Origin: Diphasiastrum complanatum | Taxonomy: Eukaryota; Streptophyta; Lycopodiopsida; Lycopodiales; Lycopodiaceae | Length of the DNA: 64,000 nt | Assembly: GCA_029204225.1 (NCBI GenBank) | Contig: CM055100.1 | Coordinates: 50,752,606 to 50,816,605, forward strand | Direction of reading: 5' to 3' | In this document: positions 22,106 through 32,888 of the stretch, one piece after another | Position numbering within the stretch: the first letter of the stretch is position 1 | Layout of the letters: each line of letters starts with the position of its first letter | Notes under the pieces: generated by a model | Databases searched by the model: none | The model's input: the letters and a program-made list of their open reading frames with translations, nothing else | What the model was told of the DNA's origin: nothing | Translations under genes and position numbers: made by a program

Positions 22106-22235
22106 TTCTCCTAAATCTCATAGGTCTCCTAAATCTCCATCCAAATCTTCTTCTCAGTCTCCTCCTAAATCTCCTAGGTCTTCTCCTAAATCTTCTTCTC
22201 AGTTTCCTCATAATTCTCCTCCTATGTCTCCCCCT
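22106..22235 (+). repeat. Low-complexity TCTCCTAAA repeat (Ser-Pro-Lys codons)
   Basis: Imperfect repeats of TCTCCTAAATCT-like units encode SPKSHRSPKSPSKS-type text on the plus strand and Arg-rich text on the minus strand. It follows the H3-like pseudogene by about 200 bases. It may be simple-sequence expansion. SPK repeats also occur in DNA-binding histone tails, but nothing ties the two together here. Confidence 0.5.
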
Positions 22236-22269
22236 ATTATATCCCCTCTCCACCGTCAAGAGCAGAGTT

Positions 22270-22933
22270 AGACCAATTTGTAAAATTAAAGGTCGATTCA
22301 TTTTTTGATGATAATTCATTTTTGGATTTTTTTTGTATCACTTCCTACACTCCTTGAGCTTCCATTTGTAGATTCTCCAAACTTTGTACAATATGACTCA
22401 TAACTTTTTACACATCTTAAAACTCTCAGTTTACATTACAATTTTCAGATGCCACTTAAAAAAAATTAATCATCCCCTTAGCAAATTAGACACAGATGAA
22501 TTAGAAAATAAGGATAACATTTTAGAAGACAATGTAGGAGCGAGTGCCATTTAGTATTGGATGGAGATATTTCAAACTCCAATTTTTACAGATGTCACAC
22601 TGTTTCCTATCCATTTTATGAGTGTTTTCCACTTCTCCGATTTTGACACCTTGCACTCAACGATGATAAAAATTATCAGAGAGCGGACACCATTGTTTGT
22701 GCTTCCATACATTTGTCACATTTTAATTAGTTGAATTTTCCATATGAATTGTGATTTTACTTGTAGTCTAAAAAACATATTGATATCTAATTGCAGTGGC
22801 CATTGGAACTTATATATTTTGTCTTTATATCTCAATGATGAGGGTGTATGTAATCCAATTTGTATAAAGATGAACTCTATTCACACACTCACAAGGAAGC
22901 GAAGAGCCTTATACAGAAAGTATTGGAACTCTT
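22270..22933. other. Intergenic, nothing recognised
   Basis: AT-rich sequence with only short open frames. The B3 LTR begins at 22934; the 5 bases before it read CTCTT. Confidence 0.4.
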
Positions 22934-23583
22934 TGTGAGAAATTCAATTAGTTTAATCATATTTGCTACATTTCTATATTTGGCAAATTGAGGCCAACTT
23001 TATATTAGACTTAGAGTTTGAGTTTTCAAAGTTAATAAGTATAAATTTCATTTGAATAAACACTTTTTGAAAGTGTGAAAAATGTAGAAGTCAATTTTGA
23101 GTAGATTCAAATTTAAATGTTGGGTACATACATTGAATCTAGACCCAAAAATAGTAGGGTTTACATTTTGGAGAGAAAGCCAGGTGGCCAAATAGGGTTT
23201 GGACATGCTATAAAGGATGTAACTCATGGAGAAGTAGATCTTCTCTTTTCTCTATCTCATTTCATGCTTATACATGGTTCTCTTGGGTTCTACTATCCAT
23301 TGGTGCACTATACTTGTGATATCTTGCAATTCTATGTGTAGAATGATCTATATTTGTTATTTTCAGATTCACACATGTGAAATACAACAACTTGTTATAA
23401 ATGTATGCACATCAATAGTAGTTTATGTTTTGATTCATGTTTGATCAAGTTCTATTAAATTCTGCATTCCATTTTGTGTGTAGATGCTGATTTTTCTACA
23501 TTAGCACGATTGGTGGAGTAGCTTGTTTGGTAACCAAAGATCTTTAATAGATTTGGATCTGAATTGATCCCAAATCTTTCACA
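22934..23583 (+). repeat. B3 5' LTR, 650 bp
   Basis: It starts TGTGAGAAATTC and ends CAAATCTTTCACA, so the ends mirror each other, and the primer site follows without spacer. TATAAAGG at 23210-23217 is the probable TATA box. Its first 320 bases match the truncated copy at 26710-27032. Confidence 0.85.
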
Positions 23584-23595
23584 TGGTATCAGAGC
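23584..23595 (+). other. B3 primer binding site, tRNA-Met type
   Basis: TGGTATCAGAGC directly follows the 5' LTR. Confidence 0.9.
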
Positions 23596-24031
23596 TTGTG
23601 TTTTAAGTTATGAAGGAGGCAATCACATCTATCAATGATTTGGAGAAGATATCAATGCTAGAGCATGCTAGATTGGATTATACACCAAAATTGAGTTTCT
23701 TGCATTTGTAGATTGGAACCTTTGTAGATCAAAATCCTATATAGGTTTATAAACTTGATCAATTCTGATTTGGATTTGGCCGATTTTTGGATCATTGGAT
23801 AAGCCTAAGTGGTGGCTAATAGATTACATATCAAGATTTTAAGCATTTGCATGTAGATTTGGAATATTCAATTTTTTGTGATTTTGTCAAATTTCTAATT
23901 TTGACTGAATCTCTAGATAGTGAGCTTTCTAGACTTCATTTGAGTGTCTTTCAGTTTTAGGAAGTGGAAAGAGTCTTTATATTGAGGATAGATCATATGT
24001 TGATCAAGATTTCACTATTCTATGTGTTGAT

Positions 24032-25883
24032 TTGCCTAGTATAAGTGCTAGTAAGTGGTCTAAAGGGAAAGATCAAGGGGAGATTTCTTCAAGTGGCAAA
24101 AAGAAAGATAGATCAAAGCTCAAGTGCTTCTATTGTGGTATTAAAGGACACTTTGCAAGTGAGTGCTACAAGAAGAAGAGAGATCAAGGAGACAAGCAAG
24201 GTAATCTTACTCTTGATGAGGATGGTTGGGATGTTCAAGATGCAAATGATGATGCTTTTGTGATGTCTTCATGTATGCTTGCTAATGATGGAGATCTAGA
24301 CCAATGGTGGATTGATAGTGGAGCAAGTTCACATGACATGACTTTTCACAAAGAGTACTTCACTTCTTTGTTGGCATATAAAGATGACAAGAGGGTGATT
24401 TACACGGCCAATGATGGTGAGTGTCCAATCAAGGGGATTGGCACAATTCCTATCTACAAATAGGAATGTTCATTTGGAGGATGTCTTGTTTATCCATCTA
24501 TTACCAAGAATTTGCTTAGTATGAGTCAATTGCTAAATAAAGGCCTCAACGTTGAGTTTGATGCATATGCTTGTATGATCAAAAGGAAGGATGTCTTGAT
24601 TGGAGAAGATAAAAGACAAGGGAAGTTGTTCAAACTAGATGTTTGTGTTATTGCTAACCAAGTTGGATGTGTTGCAAGAGAGCAAATACCTATTCAAGAG
24701 GTTTGGCGTAAAAGGATGGGACACCTCAACTTCAAGTCATTAGAGGTAATGGCTAGAAAGAAGGTTGTGATAGGTCTTACAAGCTCCTTAAGTGGCATCA
24801 ATCATGTTTGTGAGTCTTGTGCTTTGTCTAAGTCACATAGACTACCTCATGCTAGATCTACAAAGCCTTTTCAAGTTGTACATTCGGATGCTCATGGAAT
24901 TACTACAATTAGCAGTAGTAGAGGTAAGATGTATGTAACTTTCATTGATGATTTTAGTATATTTTGTCGGATCTATCTACTAAAGAGCAAAGATGAAGTG
25001 TATGATGTTCAAGAATGCAAGGGAAAACCAATTTTTCACAAGGATCAAGTGCTTAAGGAGTGACAATGGTGGAGAGTACATTTCTACCAAGTTCAAGGCC
25101 TTTTGTGATGAGCATGGGATCAAGAGGGAGTATACAACACCAAGGACCCCACAACACAATGGAGTGGCTAAAAGGAAGAATAGGACTTTATGTGAAAGTG
25201 CTAAAGCCATGAGGTTAAGTGCTATTCTTGATAAACCATTTTGGGATCAAGCTTTGTTGTGTGCAAATTTCTTGTGCAATAGGTGGTCGAGTGCTATTTT
25301 GGATGGAAGGACACCTTCTGAGATGCTATTCAAGAGGAGGCCGAGTGTCAACTTTCTAAGAACTTTTGGATGCACATGCTATGTCAACATTACTCTTGAT
25401 GATAGAACCAAGGAGGATCCATCTTCATGGAAAGGTATTTTTGTTGGATATAGTGAGATGAGTAAAGCCTACAAGGTTTACATTCCTTCTACTAACAAAG
25501 TGATTGTTGGTAAAGATGCCACATTCCAAAAGTGTCTTCAAGTACTATTGATAATGATGTGGACGGTTCTAACTTTTTGATGTTGATGTAAAGGATTCTA
25601 CTTTAGATGGTGATGATGATGGACCTTCATCAAGTCAAAAGCCAAGGAGAACATCAAGGGAAAGACAAATGTCTTCAAGGCTCACATATGATGAAAAGGG
25701 TAAGCAAGTAGTTTCTGAAAATTAAGTTGCTTTCCTAACCTCTTTTGATGAATCTACAAGTGTAGATGAAGCAAGGAAAAAAGAGAGGAGTGTATCCAAG
25801 CAATGGATCTTGAGTATTAAGCTCTTATGAAGAATGGAACATGGAGATTGGTGGACTTACCTAAGGACAAGAAAGCTATTGGA
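24032..25883 (+). pseudogene. B3 gag zinc knuckle, protease and integrase
   Basis: After a 430-base leader the frame starts in the gag linker (SASKWSKGKDQGE). It gives the zinc knuckle CFYCGIKGHFASEC and protease WWIDSGASSHDM (one extra residue against the relatives). A frameshift near 24460 follows, then LLSMSQLLNKGLNV, the integrase HHCC region (WRKRMGHLNFKS, CESCALSKSH), VHSDAHG, CLRSDNGGEY, NGVAKRKNRT (catalytic E of AERK changed to K) and GCTCYVNITLDDRTKEDPSS. Another frameshift falls near 25020. The RT begins (VDLPKDKKAIG) and stops at the boundary with the foreign segment. The integrase must be inactive because of the E-to-K change and the frameshift. Confidence 0.9.
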
Positions 25884-26516
25884 CCTTTTCATGATTTTAC
25901 AGCAAGTAAGGGATCTGGAAAACAAAGTTTTTTCAATGACTTTGATGATCAAGAGGTTGATCTCAAATAGCTTCAACAAGGCAGGAAAGAAGTTGGCAAT
26001 TTGGAGCTATTCAAGAGCATCAAAGGAGAGTCAACTGGTAAAGATGTTATGAATATGTTTTTGCTGGTTATTGAAGACTCAAGTAAGGTCAAAGGAGTAG
26101 CAAAGAAGTGTTTTTCAAGTTTACTTTACTTGTTCTATCTCATGTTTGAGCATTTTCATGTGGATGTGGATATGGTAAAACTAGCTACATTGGTGAGGAC
26201 CATTTTGATGTTGGATTTGTACTAGCATTCTTGGCTAGTTTTGCTGATGGAAATGAAGTTATTGGAGGTTCATTATATCACTCATTCATGATAAATTCAT
26301 CAAGTGATGATGACATCTTTTGTGTGAAGATGGAGATGGAGGCTCATTCATGGAGTTTCATGGTGGATACATGGTAACAAAGGACAAAAAGGGAGGATAC
26401 AAGAAGGCAAATGGTTATCACTCACATTTATTGTTTGTTTGCTATATTTTTCCAGAGAGTTCAAAGTTGATTGCATGGAAGAATCATCTCATTTACATTC
26501 TATGTAATTCTTCATG
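25884..26516 (+). other. Foreign (captured) segment in place of RT-RNase H in B3
   Basis: Copia coding stops after the codons KKAIG, where every relative continues CKWIF, and resumes at HIE...HFQREQV near the end of RNase H. The sequence in between has no RT motif. It has protein-like frames: KSIKGESTGKDVMNMFLLVI with EDSSKVKGVAKK, and in another frame GYGKTSYIGEDHFDVGFVLA, FLASFADGNEVIGGSLYHSF and MINSSSDDDIFC. About 190 bases of it are homologous to B4 (31873-32060), where the frame is more open (EDQEVDLKGLQLVKREVDNL, ELVKSIKGEVIGKDVMDLFL). I cannot name the source protein. Capture of a host or other element's coding sequence by template switching is the likely origin. Confidence 0.65.
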
Positions 26517-26709
26517 ACACATTGAAATGATATGTCAACATTTTCAGAGGGAGCAAGTATTGCAAAGGAGGTGGAGCTTGAACATGTGTCCTCAAGGGAA
26601 TGTGTAGCTGATATCATCACCAAAGCATTTTGAAAGGACTTGTTCATGAAGCATAGAACTTCACTTGGAGTGTTATCAAAGTCTATGCTAAAAGTAGTTG
26701 AAGAGGGAG
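26517..26709 (+). pseudogene. B3 RNase H C-terminal tail and polypurine tract
   Basis: It reads HIEMICQHFQREQV, then in a shifted frame IAKEVELEHVSSRECVADII and KAF, a stop, KDLFMKHRTSLGVLSKSML, ending in GTTGAAGAGGGAG, the polypurine tract directly before the LTR at 26710. Confidence 0.85.
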
Positions 26710-27032
26710 TGTGAGAAATTCAACTAGTTTAATCATATTTGTTACATTTCTATATTTGACAAATTAAGACCAACTTTATATTAGACTTAGAGTTGGAATT
26801 TTCAAAGTTAATTAGTCTAAATTTCATTTGAATAAACACTTTTTGAAAGTGTGGAAAATGTAGAAGTCGAATTTGAGTATATTCAAATTTAAATGTTGGG
26901 TACATTGAATCTAGACCCAAAAATAGTAGGGTTTACATTTTGGAGGGAAAGCCAAATCGCCAAATAGGGTTTGGACCTACTATAAAAGGATGTAACTCGT
27001 GGAGAAGTAGATATTCTCTCTTCTCTATCTCT
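26710..27032 (+). repeat. B3 3' LTR, truncated
   Basis: It starts TGTGAGAAATTC after the polypurine tract and follows the 5' LTR until CTCTATCTC at about 27032, after which similarity ends. About half of the LTR is missing. Confidence 0.85.
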
Positions 27033-27355
27033 AAATGTCATTGATGACTTACATACTCTGCACTCAACTTGCTCATTTTGTTTCGCATCCTAACGATCAT
27101 CCAACAACTCGGCAAGTATTTCATCACTCAGTAAATATTATTTTTGTTCGTCGAACATTGCATTTGAAAAATCAACAAAAACTGTAAAAGGTCGATACCA
27201 ACTTAATCTATTATTTTTTGAACCAGTGCTACATTATAATATACTCTGAATATCACTATAAAATCTAGATCAATAACTTTTTGAAATTGCTAAATTTGAA
27301 AAAATCCATTCTTCACTTGAAAAATCTGGAAGAAGATATGGCTCTAATCTACCCA
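27033..27355. other. Unclassified sequence next to truncated LTR
   Basis: No motif found on the plus strand. On the minus strand, short protein-like pieces may continue the gene fragment that follows, but none is firm. Confidence 0.35.
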
Positions 27356-27725
27356 CTAACCATTTTTATCAAGAATATAGGTGTGATCATAAAAAAAAAA
27401 AACTCCTGACTCTAAAAGGAATTTTGGAGAACGTCTCTTATATTGCAAAAAACTGAAATCCGAATGTATGACATTAATTATTCCTACAATAGATTGAACT
27501 GATTGCCCTTCAACAAAATTTGATGGATATAAATATGCAAAACCAACAAAAATATCATGAGAAAAATTTATTATAAAGAAAATGCTAATACTAGAAAAAT
27601 TTAATCTGAATATGTACATAGTAATCATATACTTACAATTGCATTTTCTTCTATCATTTGGATTCAAATCTTGGATGTTGAGCTCTTTGTGAAGATAAGC
27701 ATGCGGAACTAAAACTTTCATTATA
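27356..27725 (-). pseudogene. Possible gene fragment with an intron, unknown family
   Basis: The minus-strand frame opens MKVLVPHAYLHKELNIQDLN, PNDRRKCN. It then meets a perfect plant 5' splice site (T/GTAAGTAT) near 27638. A candidate acceptor (TTGTTGAAG or CTATTGTAG) lies 110-135 bases on, followed by INVIHSDFSFLQYKRRSPKF, LLESGVFFFYDHTY. The frame happens to stay open across the AT-rich putative intron. I recognise no family. It could equally be a chance open frame. Confidence 0.3.
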
Positions 27726-28229
27726 GATTGACTAGTAGCTGATACTTAGAAATCCATTATCCTTCCTTTCCAAGAACTTCTATATATGTTCTTTGATCTT
27801 TTTCTTTTTCGAAAAGAGCCTTTTGAAGAAAGATGCATCAAAATACATTGATATTTACGATATATTCTTGGTATCCATTGACCTTCTACATTTTTTTTCA
27901 TTGCAAATATTGATAGCATCAATGGTTCCTCTTGGTTGCCGATTGTTCACGGATTCTCCTCAGCCTCAGATGCTCTGTTATGCAGCCTAGCTTCTGAGCC
28001 TAAGAAGAATGTAAGTCATGTTTTTAACTTCTCTTGTTCAGACATACATAGATCTAACGGGTCTGAACCTGCACACACAGATTCAGATTTGCATGCCTAC
28101 GGGTGCAAAATGTTGTAATATAATCATCCACCCTGTCAGAGGACGACTGTAGGGTCTCAACACTTTGTTGTTTATGATTGGGCACTTACCAATGTATCAA
28201 TCCTAAACTATAAGTCAATTCATGATGAA
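27726..28229. other. Intergenic, nothing recognised
   Basis: Short open frames only; no retroelement motif or terminal repeat. The F copy 3 LTR similarity begins near 28230. Confidence 0.35.
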
Positions 28230-28690
28230 AACCAGAACAAAGAAATGAGAAACCTAACTAAATAGCATTTTAGAAGTCCAAGAATCAAGAAACACACATT
28301 TCTTGATTCTTGGACACTCCAAGAACATCAAGAACTAGAATGTAAGAGAATATGCAAGATCTACACCACAAATTCAGCCTATTTAGTTTACTCAAATGCT
28401 GATTCCTACATTAATCCACAAAAAAACAGAAAATCTAATCCACAACTGCAATCCACAACCACACACAGAGGAGAGGGAAGGGCAAGATCATTAATGCATC
28501 ACTCAAGAAACAAGAATGATCAAGGAGCTCAAGAATGCATCAAACTCATGGAAGATATTCTCATTTCAGCATGGAGTAGATACATTTACAAAAGCTTTCC
28601 TTCTACAAACGAGGAGTCTCCCAAATAAACAAGAGAGCTCCTTAGGTGGCATCCTAGTGGCATTTTACATTGCAGGATCCGCTACAACCC
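28230..28690 (-). repeat. F copy 3 LTR, partial
   Basis: It aligns with 56060-56520 of F copy 2 and then jumps to the sequence after the polypurine tract. The first part of the LTR (about 320 bases in copy 2) is therefore deleted here. It contains a local inverted repeat, CCAAGAATCAAGAAA ... TTTCTTGATTCTTGG, at 28279-28315. Confidence 0.5.
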
Positions 28691-28811
28691 ATATTGGATG
28701 ATATTGCTCCGCTTTGCATTGGCATCGTTGATCGACACTTGGAAAAGCGTAGATCCTCGTTTGTGTAAAACCAAGTGATAATTTTTGCCGACCTTCATAA
28801 AAAACTACTCT

Positions 28812-29830
28812 CTATAATTTGTCGCAATTTGACCAAAATGTCCTATTGCCGCAAGTGGTCATTATAAAGCTCCCAACAGCTTCACAACTCTGCATGCTTG
28901 AGCACTTTCTTTTTGTCTTTTTTGCATCTGCCATGGATGGTTTTGCTTCTGGTTTCTTGGCAAATTCTAACTTTCGGGGGGTCTGTATCCTCCATTTTGC
29001 TTCTAGGTGTTTCTTCAGTTCTTTCCTCAATCGAATTTTCAGTCTTGTCGACACTCTTTTTTTTTATGGGAAGAGAAGAATCTTCGATTGGTAGGTTGTA
29101 CAAGCCTTGGGTTAATAGTCTTCAAGGGAATGGACTCATCAACAAATTGGTGGTAGAAACAGATTTGGAGGGATGGGTCGGATAGAGGCTTGGTGGAAGG
29201 ATGAAGAAATTGATAGTTCTACAGTTGTAGTCTTGGACCCTAGCAATGTCGAGCTTTGACCACCACTTGCTAGTTGAGAAGCTCACTTTGTCTTGCATGC
29301 TAGTTGTTGTCTTTATCTATTTTTTTTTTTTAGTAGTTTTTTCTTCATTTGATCCATTACTTTTGAATCTCTTCGAGCTTTATAGAAGGGAATTCAACTA
29401 TCATTACTATAGAGAGTTTCTTTTGATCAAGATTGATCTGACTCATCTAATGCTTAAGTTTCTTCTTTTCCTTCTCAGCTTCTTGGCACTTTCGCTTTGT
29501 TTATTTATACTGCTTCGTCTCTTGTTTAAATCTTTTCTGGCTGGTCAACCAATGTCGGTGGTAGTTGGTCTCTACAAGACACTTGCAATGATCTCTGAGA
29601 TGCTTCAGTAAGATTATCAAGATTTGAGAAGACTAGGAAATTCTCAAGTGAATAGTGGATGATGGCAAACAAATAGATGGAAGGAAGGGTGGTGATGGTA
29701 ACATCGGTAGATGGTGTGGACGAAAAGCGTGAGAGTAGATGCAGATGTTGTGGCAAGAGGACTGGTTGGTGGGAATATGAACGATGTGGATGTAGGAGTG
29801 ATTGAAGAGGATGACTGATTACCCAATTCT
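28812..29830 (-). pseudogene. F copy 3 gag-like protein remnant
   Basis: Read from about 29830 down: a Ser/Thr/Pro-rich stretch (SSSITPTSTSFIFPPTS), then SNLDNLTEASQRSL, which matches TNLEKLSEAAKRSM at the start of the coiled-coil region of copy 2. A basic, charged region follows (KKSVDKTENSIEERTEE, RSKTIHGRCKKDKKK). Stops are frequent. It represents the middle of the F protein only. Confidence 0.45.
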
Positions 29831-29950
29831 TGTACTTCCGTCTTCTGAAGGATTTTCGTTGTGACTAGGATGCTTCCTCTGATTGAGTCTCTTTGGATCG
29901 CCCATCTACCTTCTTAGCCTTGTGTTTTTTGTCTTTAGTTTGTGACCTTG

Positions 29951-30054
29951 GCTGTCGATTTTGGTCATGTTGTTGTTGACAATGTGGCTGCTCCAGTTGA
30001 TAAGTTATTCTTGAGATATGCCACATGACTTCTCGTGTTCAATGGCTATCCTTG
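29951..30054. other. Boundary between F copy 3 and A-family LTR
   Basis: Gln- and Arg-rich codons on the minus strand may be the last of F copy 3. The A LTR similarity begins near 30055. No exact junction can be set. Confidence 0.3.
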
Positions 30055-31285
30055 ATTAAATATCGGCTTTTTAAAGGATAGTGTCGTCTTTTTAAGGGCA
30101 CTGTCGACTTTTTCGCAAAATCTCGAAGAGAGAGAAAACTCGACAGTCGTCTATTTTCAACGAGAAATGTTCCAGGCACTTCCCAAAATTTGTGAAGTGA
30201 GAGAAAGCCACTTCACGTAAAATGTGAAGTGAGAGAATTTGTGACGTCTTCGTCCGTGTTCCCTGATTTGTTGACCGTATTTACTATGTATAGTTGTCAC
30301 AAAAGCCAAGTACTTCCAAGTACAACGGCTTAACTAATTAAGTGACAAACATTTACTGTAATTAATACATGGATGAATTGTATAAATGGATCATCCAGAC
30401 ACACTCTACGTGATGCTCTATCCATGAGACAAATGATTTTGAGCCTCCCAGTTACGTCGTCATTTTGGTTGTAATTGTTATTTTATTGTGCTTCAGTGTA
30501 ATATTTTATTGTAATATTTTAGGTTGTAAGTGCTATTTTATTGTGCTTTCCCACACTTTCAAAAAGTGTTTATTCAAATGACATTTAGACTAATGAACTT
30601 TGAAAAGTCAATCTCTAAGTTTAAGAACAAAGTTGGCCTTGATCTGCCAAATATGGAAATATAACAAATATGATCAAACTAGTTGAATCTTTCACACCAG
30701 GCACACTCTACGCGATGCTCTGTCCATGAGACAAATGATTTTGAGCCTCTCAGTTACATCATCATTTTGGTTGTAATTGCTATTTTATTGTGCTTCAGTG
30801 TAATATAGCAACAACATGCTTTTCTATCTGTGTATAATATAGATGAATGCTTGTTGTGATTGAATGCACTTTATCGCTATTTGATCGCGCTTGTTTACTC
30901 ACTCTGATCAGAACACGGACGTCTATGACTCCTTCACTTCTGATCAGACGATGGCTGTCTTTGACACCTGAGGAACTCAAGATATCATACTGCTCTTTCA
31001 TCTGTTTCAGAACTAAACTTCTTATCAAATCCATTTTTCAATAATACCACACACACAAATCATTTCTAATATCTTTGGTGGACTTTACTTAGTTTGTTTT
31101 TGTGAGTATGAACTAAATCATAAGATCCCGTTGGGCAATAGAACACTTAAGCTATGATTATACTCAGTATAAACAATCTATTAGACTATTTTTGCATCTA
31201 GCAGCCCATTGTAATGGGAGAGCTATTCTGCAAATATTCCTGCTCTCTTCTCCATTCGTGTTTTCCATACTCCCTTGTCCCATCA
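30055..31285 (+). repeat. A-family 5' LTR, start missing, interrupted by B LTR fragment
   Basis: It shares GAAGAGAGAGAAAA, CACAAAAGCCA(A/T)(G/A)TACTTCC and other words with the LTR at 63373-64000, and 30697-31285 matches 42221-42809 closely. The true start (TGTTGTCATAATTTC in the 63373 copy) is missing. TATAAATGG at 30380-30388 is the probable TATA box. A 148-base piece of B-family LTR sits at 30549-30696, and about 105 bases of A LTR are present on both sides of it (30398-30505 and 30703-30806). The end is CCCATCA before the primer site. Confidence 0.7.
30549..30696 (-). repeat. B-family LTR fragment inside A LTR
   Basis: This is the first 148 bases of a B-type LTR on the minus strand (TGTGAAAGATTCAAC ... 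CACTTTTTGAAAGTGTGG). The junction GTTGAATCTTTCACA/CCAGGCACACTC equals that of B4 at 42220 (GTTGAATCTTTCATA/CCACACACACTC). It looks like the remains of a solo LTR from the same insertion event. Confidence 0.75.
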
Positions 31286-31288
31286 GAT

Positions 31289-31300
31289 TGGTATCAAAGC
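31289..31300 (+). other. A-family primer binding site
   Basis: TGGTATCAAAGC, one mismatch from the standard tRNA-Met site, three bases after the LTR end. Confidence 0.8.
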
Positions 31301-31353
31301 CCAATTCAAATTAATCGAAAAATTAAGTTTGTTCTATTTCTATCACTGTTAGC

Positions 31354-31872
31354 ATGTCTCATATTGGTAGCTCTTCGTCTACATCATCCAACGAAACTAG
31401 AATCATTGACAAGTTCAATGAATCTAACTTCCAAATCTAAAAGTTAAATCTCAGGATGATGTTGATAGATAGAGATCTTTGGGATGTAATAGAAGGTTAT
31501 GACCTGAAACCAGAAGGTGGTGATCAAGCAAAGACATGTAAGATCAAAGATCAGAAGGCCTTAGCATGTATCACACTCAATTTGGCCGACTCTTAATTTT
31601 CCATGTATGTATCACACTCAATCTGGCCGACTCCCAAAAATCCCATGCATTAGATTTGTTATCAAATCTCTATGAGACTCATGATGTAACCATTAGATTA
31701 CATCTTAGAAGGAAGTTCTTTACTCTTAGCATGTCTGATTCTACTGCCATCACTTTTGACATCAACAGCTTCAAATCTTCAATGGATCAGTTATCAGCTG
31801 TATGATGTGCAAGATGATGATGTCGTTATGACCTTGCTTTCTTCTCTTCCAAAGTCGTATGAACACTTTATG
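31354..31872 (+). pseudogene. A-family Copia gag, 5' half
   Basis: Start codon at 31354; it reads MSHIGSSSSTSSNETRIIDK, FNESNFQI, a stop, then MMLIDRDLWDVIEGYDLKPE, KIKDQKALACITLNLADS, HLRRKFFTLSMSDSTAIT, DQLSAV and TLLSSLPKSYEHFM. The same gag in the minus-strand copy at 61422-62175 confirms it. A 30-40 base local duplication (ATGTATCACACTCAAT.TGGCCGACTC twice, 31566-31637) lies in the middle. The gene ends abruptly at 31872, where B4 pol begins on the other strand. Confidence 0.85.
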
Positions 31873-32128
31873 TAAGCTGCAAAAATAGATCCATAACATC
31901 TTTGCCAATTACCTCTCCTTTGATGCTCTTGACTAACTCCAAATTGTCAACTTCCCTTTTGACTAGTTGAAGCCCTTTGAGATCAACCTCTTGATCTTCA
32001 ACTTGACCATCAAATTCATTGAACAAACTTGTTTTCCAGATCCATTACTTGACTTTATAGCAAGATAACATCCATCCACTTGCATAGCTCCATCTACACA
32101 AGAAGATCCCCCAAAAGATGTTTCACTC
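31873..32128 (-). other. Foreign (captured) segment in B4
   Basis: The RT start reads WIQEMDLEYQALMKSE and then leaves Copia similarity. The next codons are TSFGGSSCVDGAMQVDGCYL, AIKSSNGSGKQ, and after a frame change SLFNEFDGQVEDQEVDLKGL, QLVKREVDNLELVKSIKGEV and IGKDVMDLFLQL. The last part is homologous to B3 at 25895-26080. The breakpoint is about 13 codons earlier than in B3, so B4 keeps more of the captured sequence on its 5' side. Confidence 0.65.
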
Positions 32129-32888
32129 TTCATAAGAGCTTGATACTCAAGATCCATTTCTTGGATCCACTCCTCTTCTTTCCTTGCCTGATCTATACTT
32201 GTAGGTTCATCCAAAGAGGTTAGAAAATCAACAAAATTTCTAGAAACTACTTGCTTACCCTTTTGATCTTACGTGATCCTTGAAGGTACTTGTCTTTCCC
32301 TTGATGTTCTTCTTGGCTTTTGACTTGATGTAGGTCCATCATCATCACCATCCAAAATAGGATCCTTTTCATCAATATCAAGAATGCTAGATCCATCCAC
32401 ACCACCATCAATCATGCTTGGAGACACTTTTGGAATGTTTCCCTCATCAAAGATGACATCTCTACCAACAATCACTTTTTTAGTAGAAGGAATGTAAACC
32501 TTGTAGGCTTTACTCACCTCACTAAATCCAACAAAAAAAACTCTTTTTGAAGATGGATCCTCCTTGGTCCTACTATCAAGAGTATTTTTGACATAGCATG
32601 TGCATCCAAAGGTTCTTAGAAAGTTGGCACTCGGCCTCCTCTTGAATAACATCTCAAAAGGTATCCTTCCATCCAAAATAGCACTCAGCCACCTATTGTA
32701 CAAGAAATTGGCACACAACAAAGCTTAATCCTGAAATGGTTTTTCAAGATTAGCACTTAACCTCATAGTTTTAGCACTTTCACATAAAGTCCTATTCTTC
32801 CTTTCAGCCACTCCATTTTGTTGTGGGGTCCTTGATGTTTTATACTCCCTCTTAATCCCATGCTCATCACAAAAGGACTTGAACTTGG
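32129..32888 (-). pseudogene. B4 integrase C-terminal part and RT start
   Basis: Read from 32888 down: FKSFCDEHGIKRE, PQQNGVAERKNRTLCESAK (catalytic E present), then a stop, LLCANFLYNRWLSAILDGRI, TFGCTCYVKNTLDSRTKEDP, VFFVGFSEVSKAYKVYIPST, an acidic linker (DGDDDGPTSSQKPRRTS), then LTSLDEPTSIDQARKEEEWI. A second stop lies near 32270. It continues the integrase that was cut at 39320 by B5. Confidence 0.9.

Larger units (their letters stand above)
22934..27032 (+). mobile_element. B3: defective Copia element with RT replaced by foreign sequence
   Basis: Structure from 5' to 3': LTR, Met-type primer site, leader, zinc knuckle, protease, integrase, a foreign segment of about 630 bases, the last 60 codons of RNase H, polypurine tract, and a 3' LTR cut at 27032. 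The gag capsid region and nearly all of RT and RNase H are missing. Another copy of the same lineage (B4) carries related foreign sequence at nearly the same place, so this is a non-autonomous subfamily rather than random decay. Confidence 0.8.
28230..29950 (-). mobile_element. F copy 3 (LTR plus gag-like remnant)
   Basis: Similarity to F copy 2 covers the LTR (CAAGAATCAAGAAACA, TTGCAGGA(T/C)CC(G/A)CTACAAC) and the transcribed region after it (ACTTGGAAAAGCGT(A/G)GATC, GTAAAACCA(A/G)GTG). It also includes part of the protein. Compared with copy 2 it lacks the LTR start, the polypurine tract and the C-terminal protein domain. All three F copies in the window lie on the minus strand and none has pol. 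Confidence 0.55.

Noticed and set aside
29246-29611. Hydrophobic 121-codon plus-strand frame resembling a membrane protein
   Set aside because: It lies antisense to F copy 3 and is rich in TTT/CTT codons from the purine-rich coding strand; no neighbours or start context.
30847-31447. Plus-strand open frames in the A LTR that recur at 42373-42971
   Set aside because: They recur only because the LTR is repeated; they span LTR, primer site and gag in the wrong frame.
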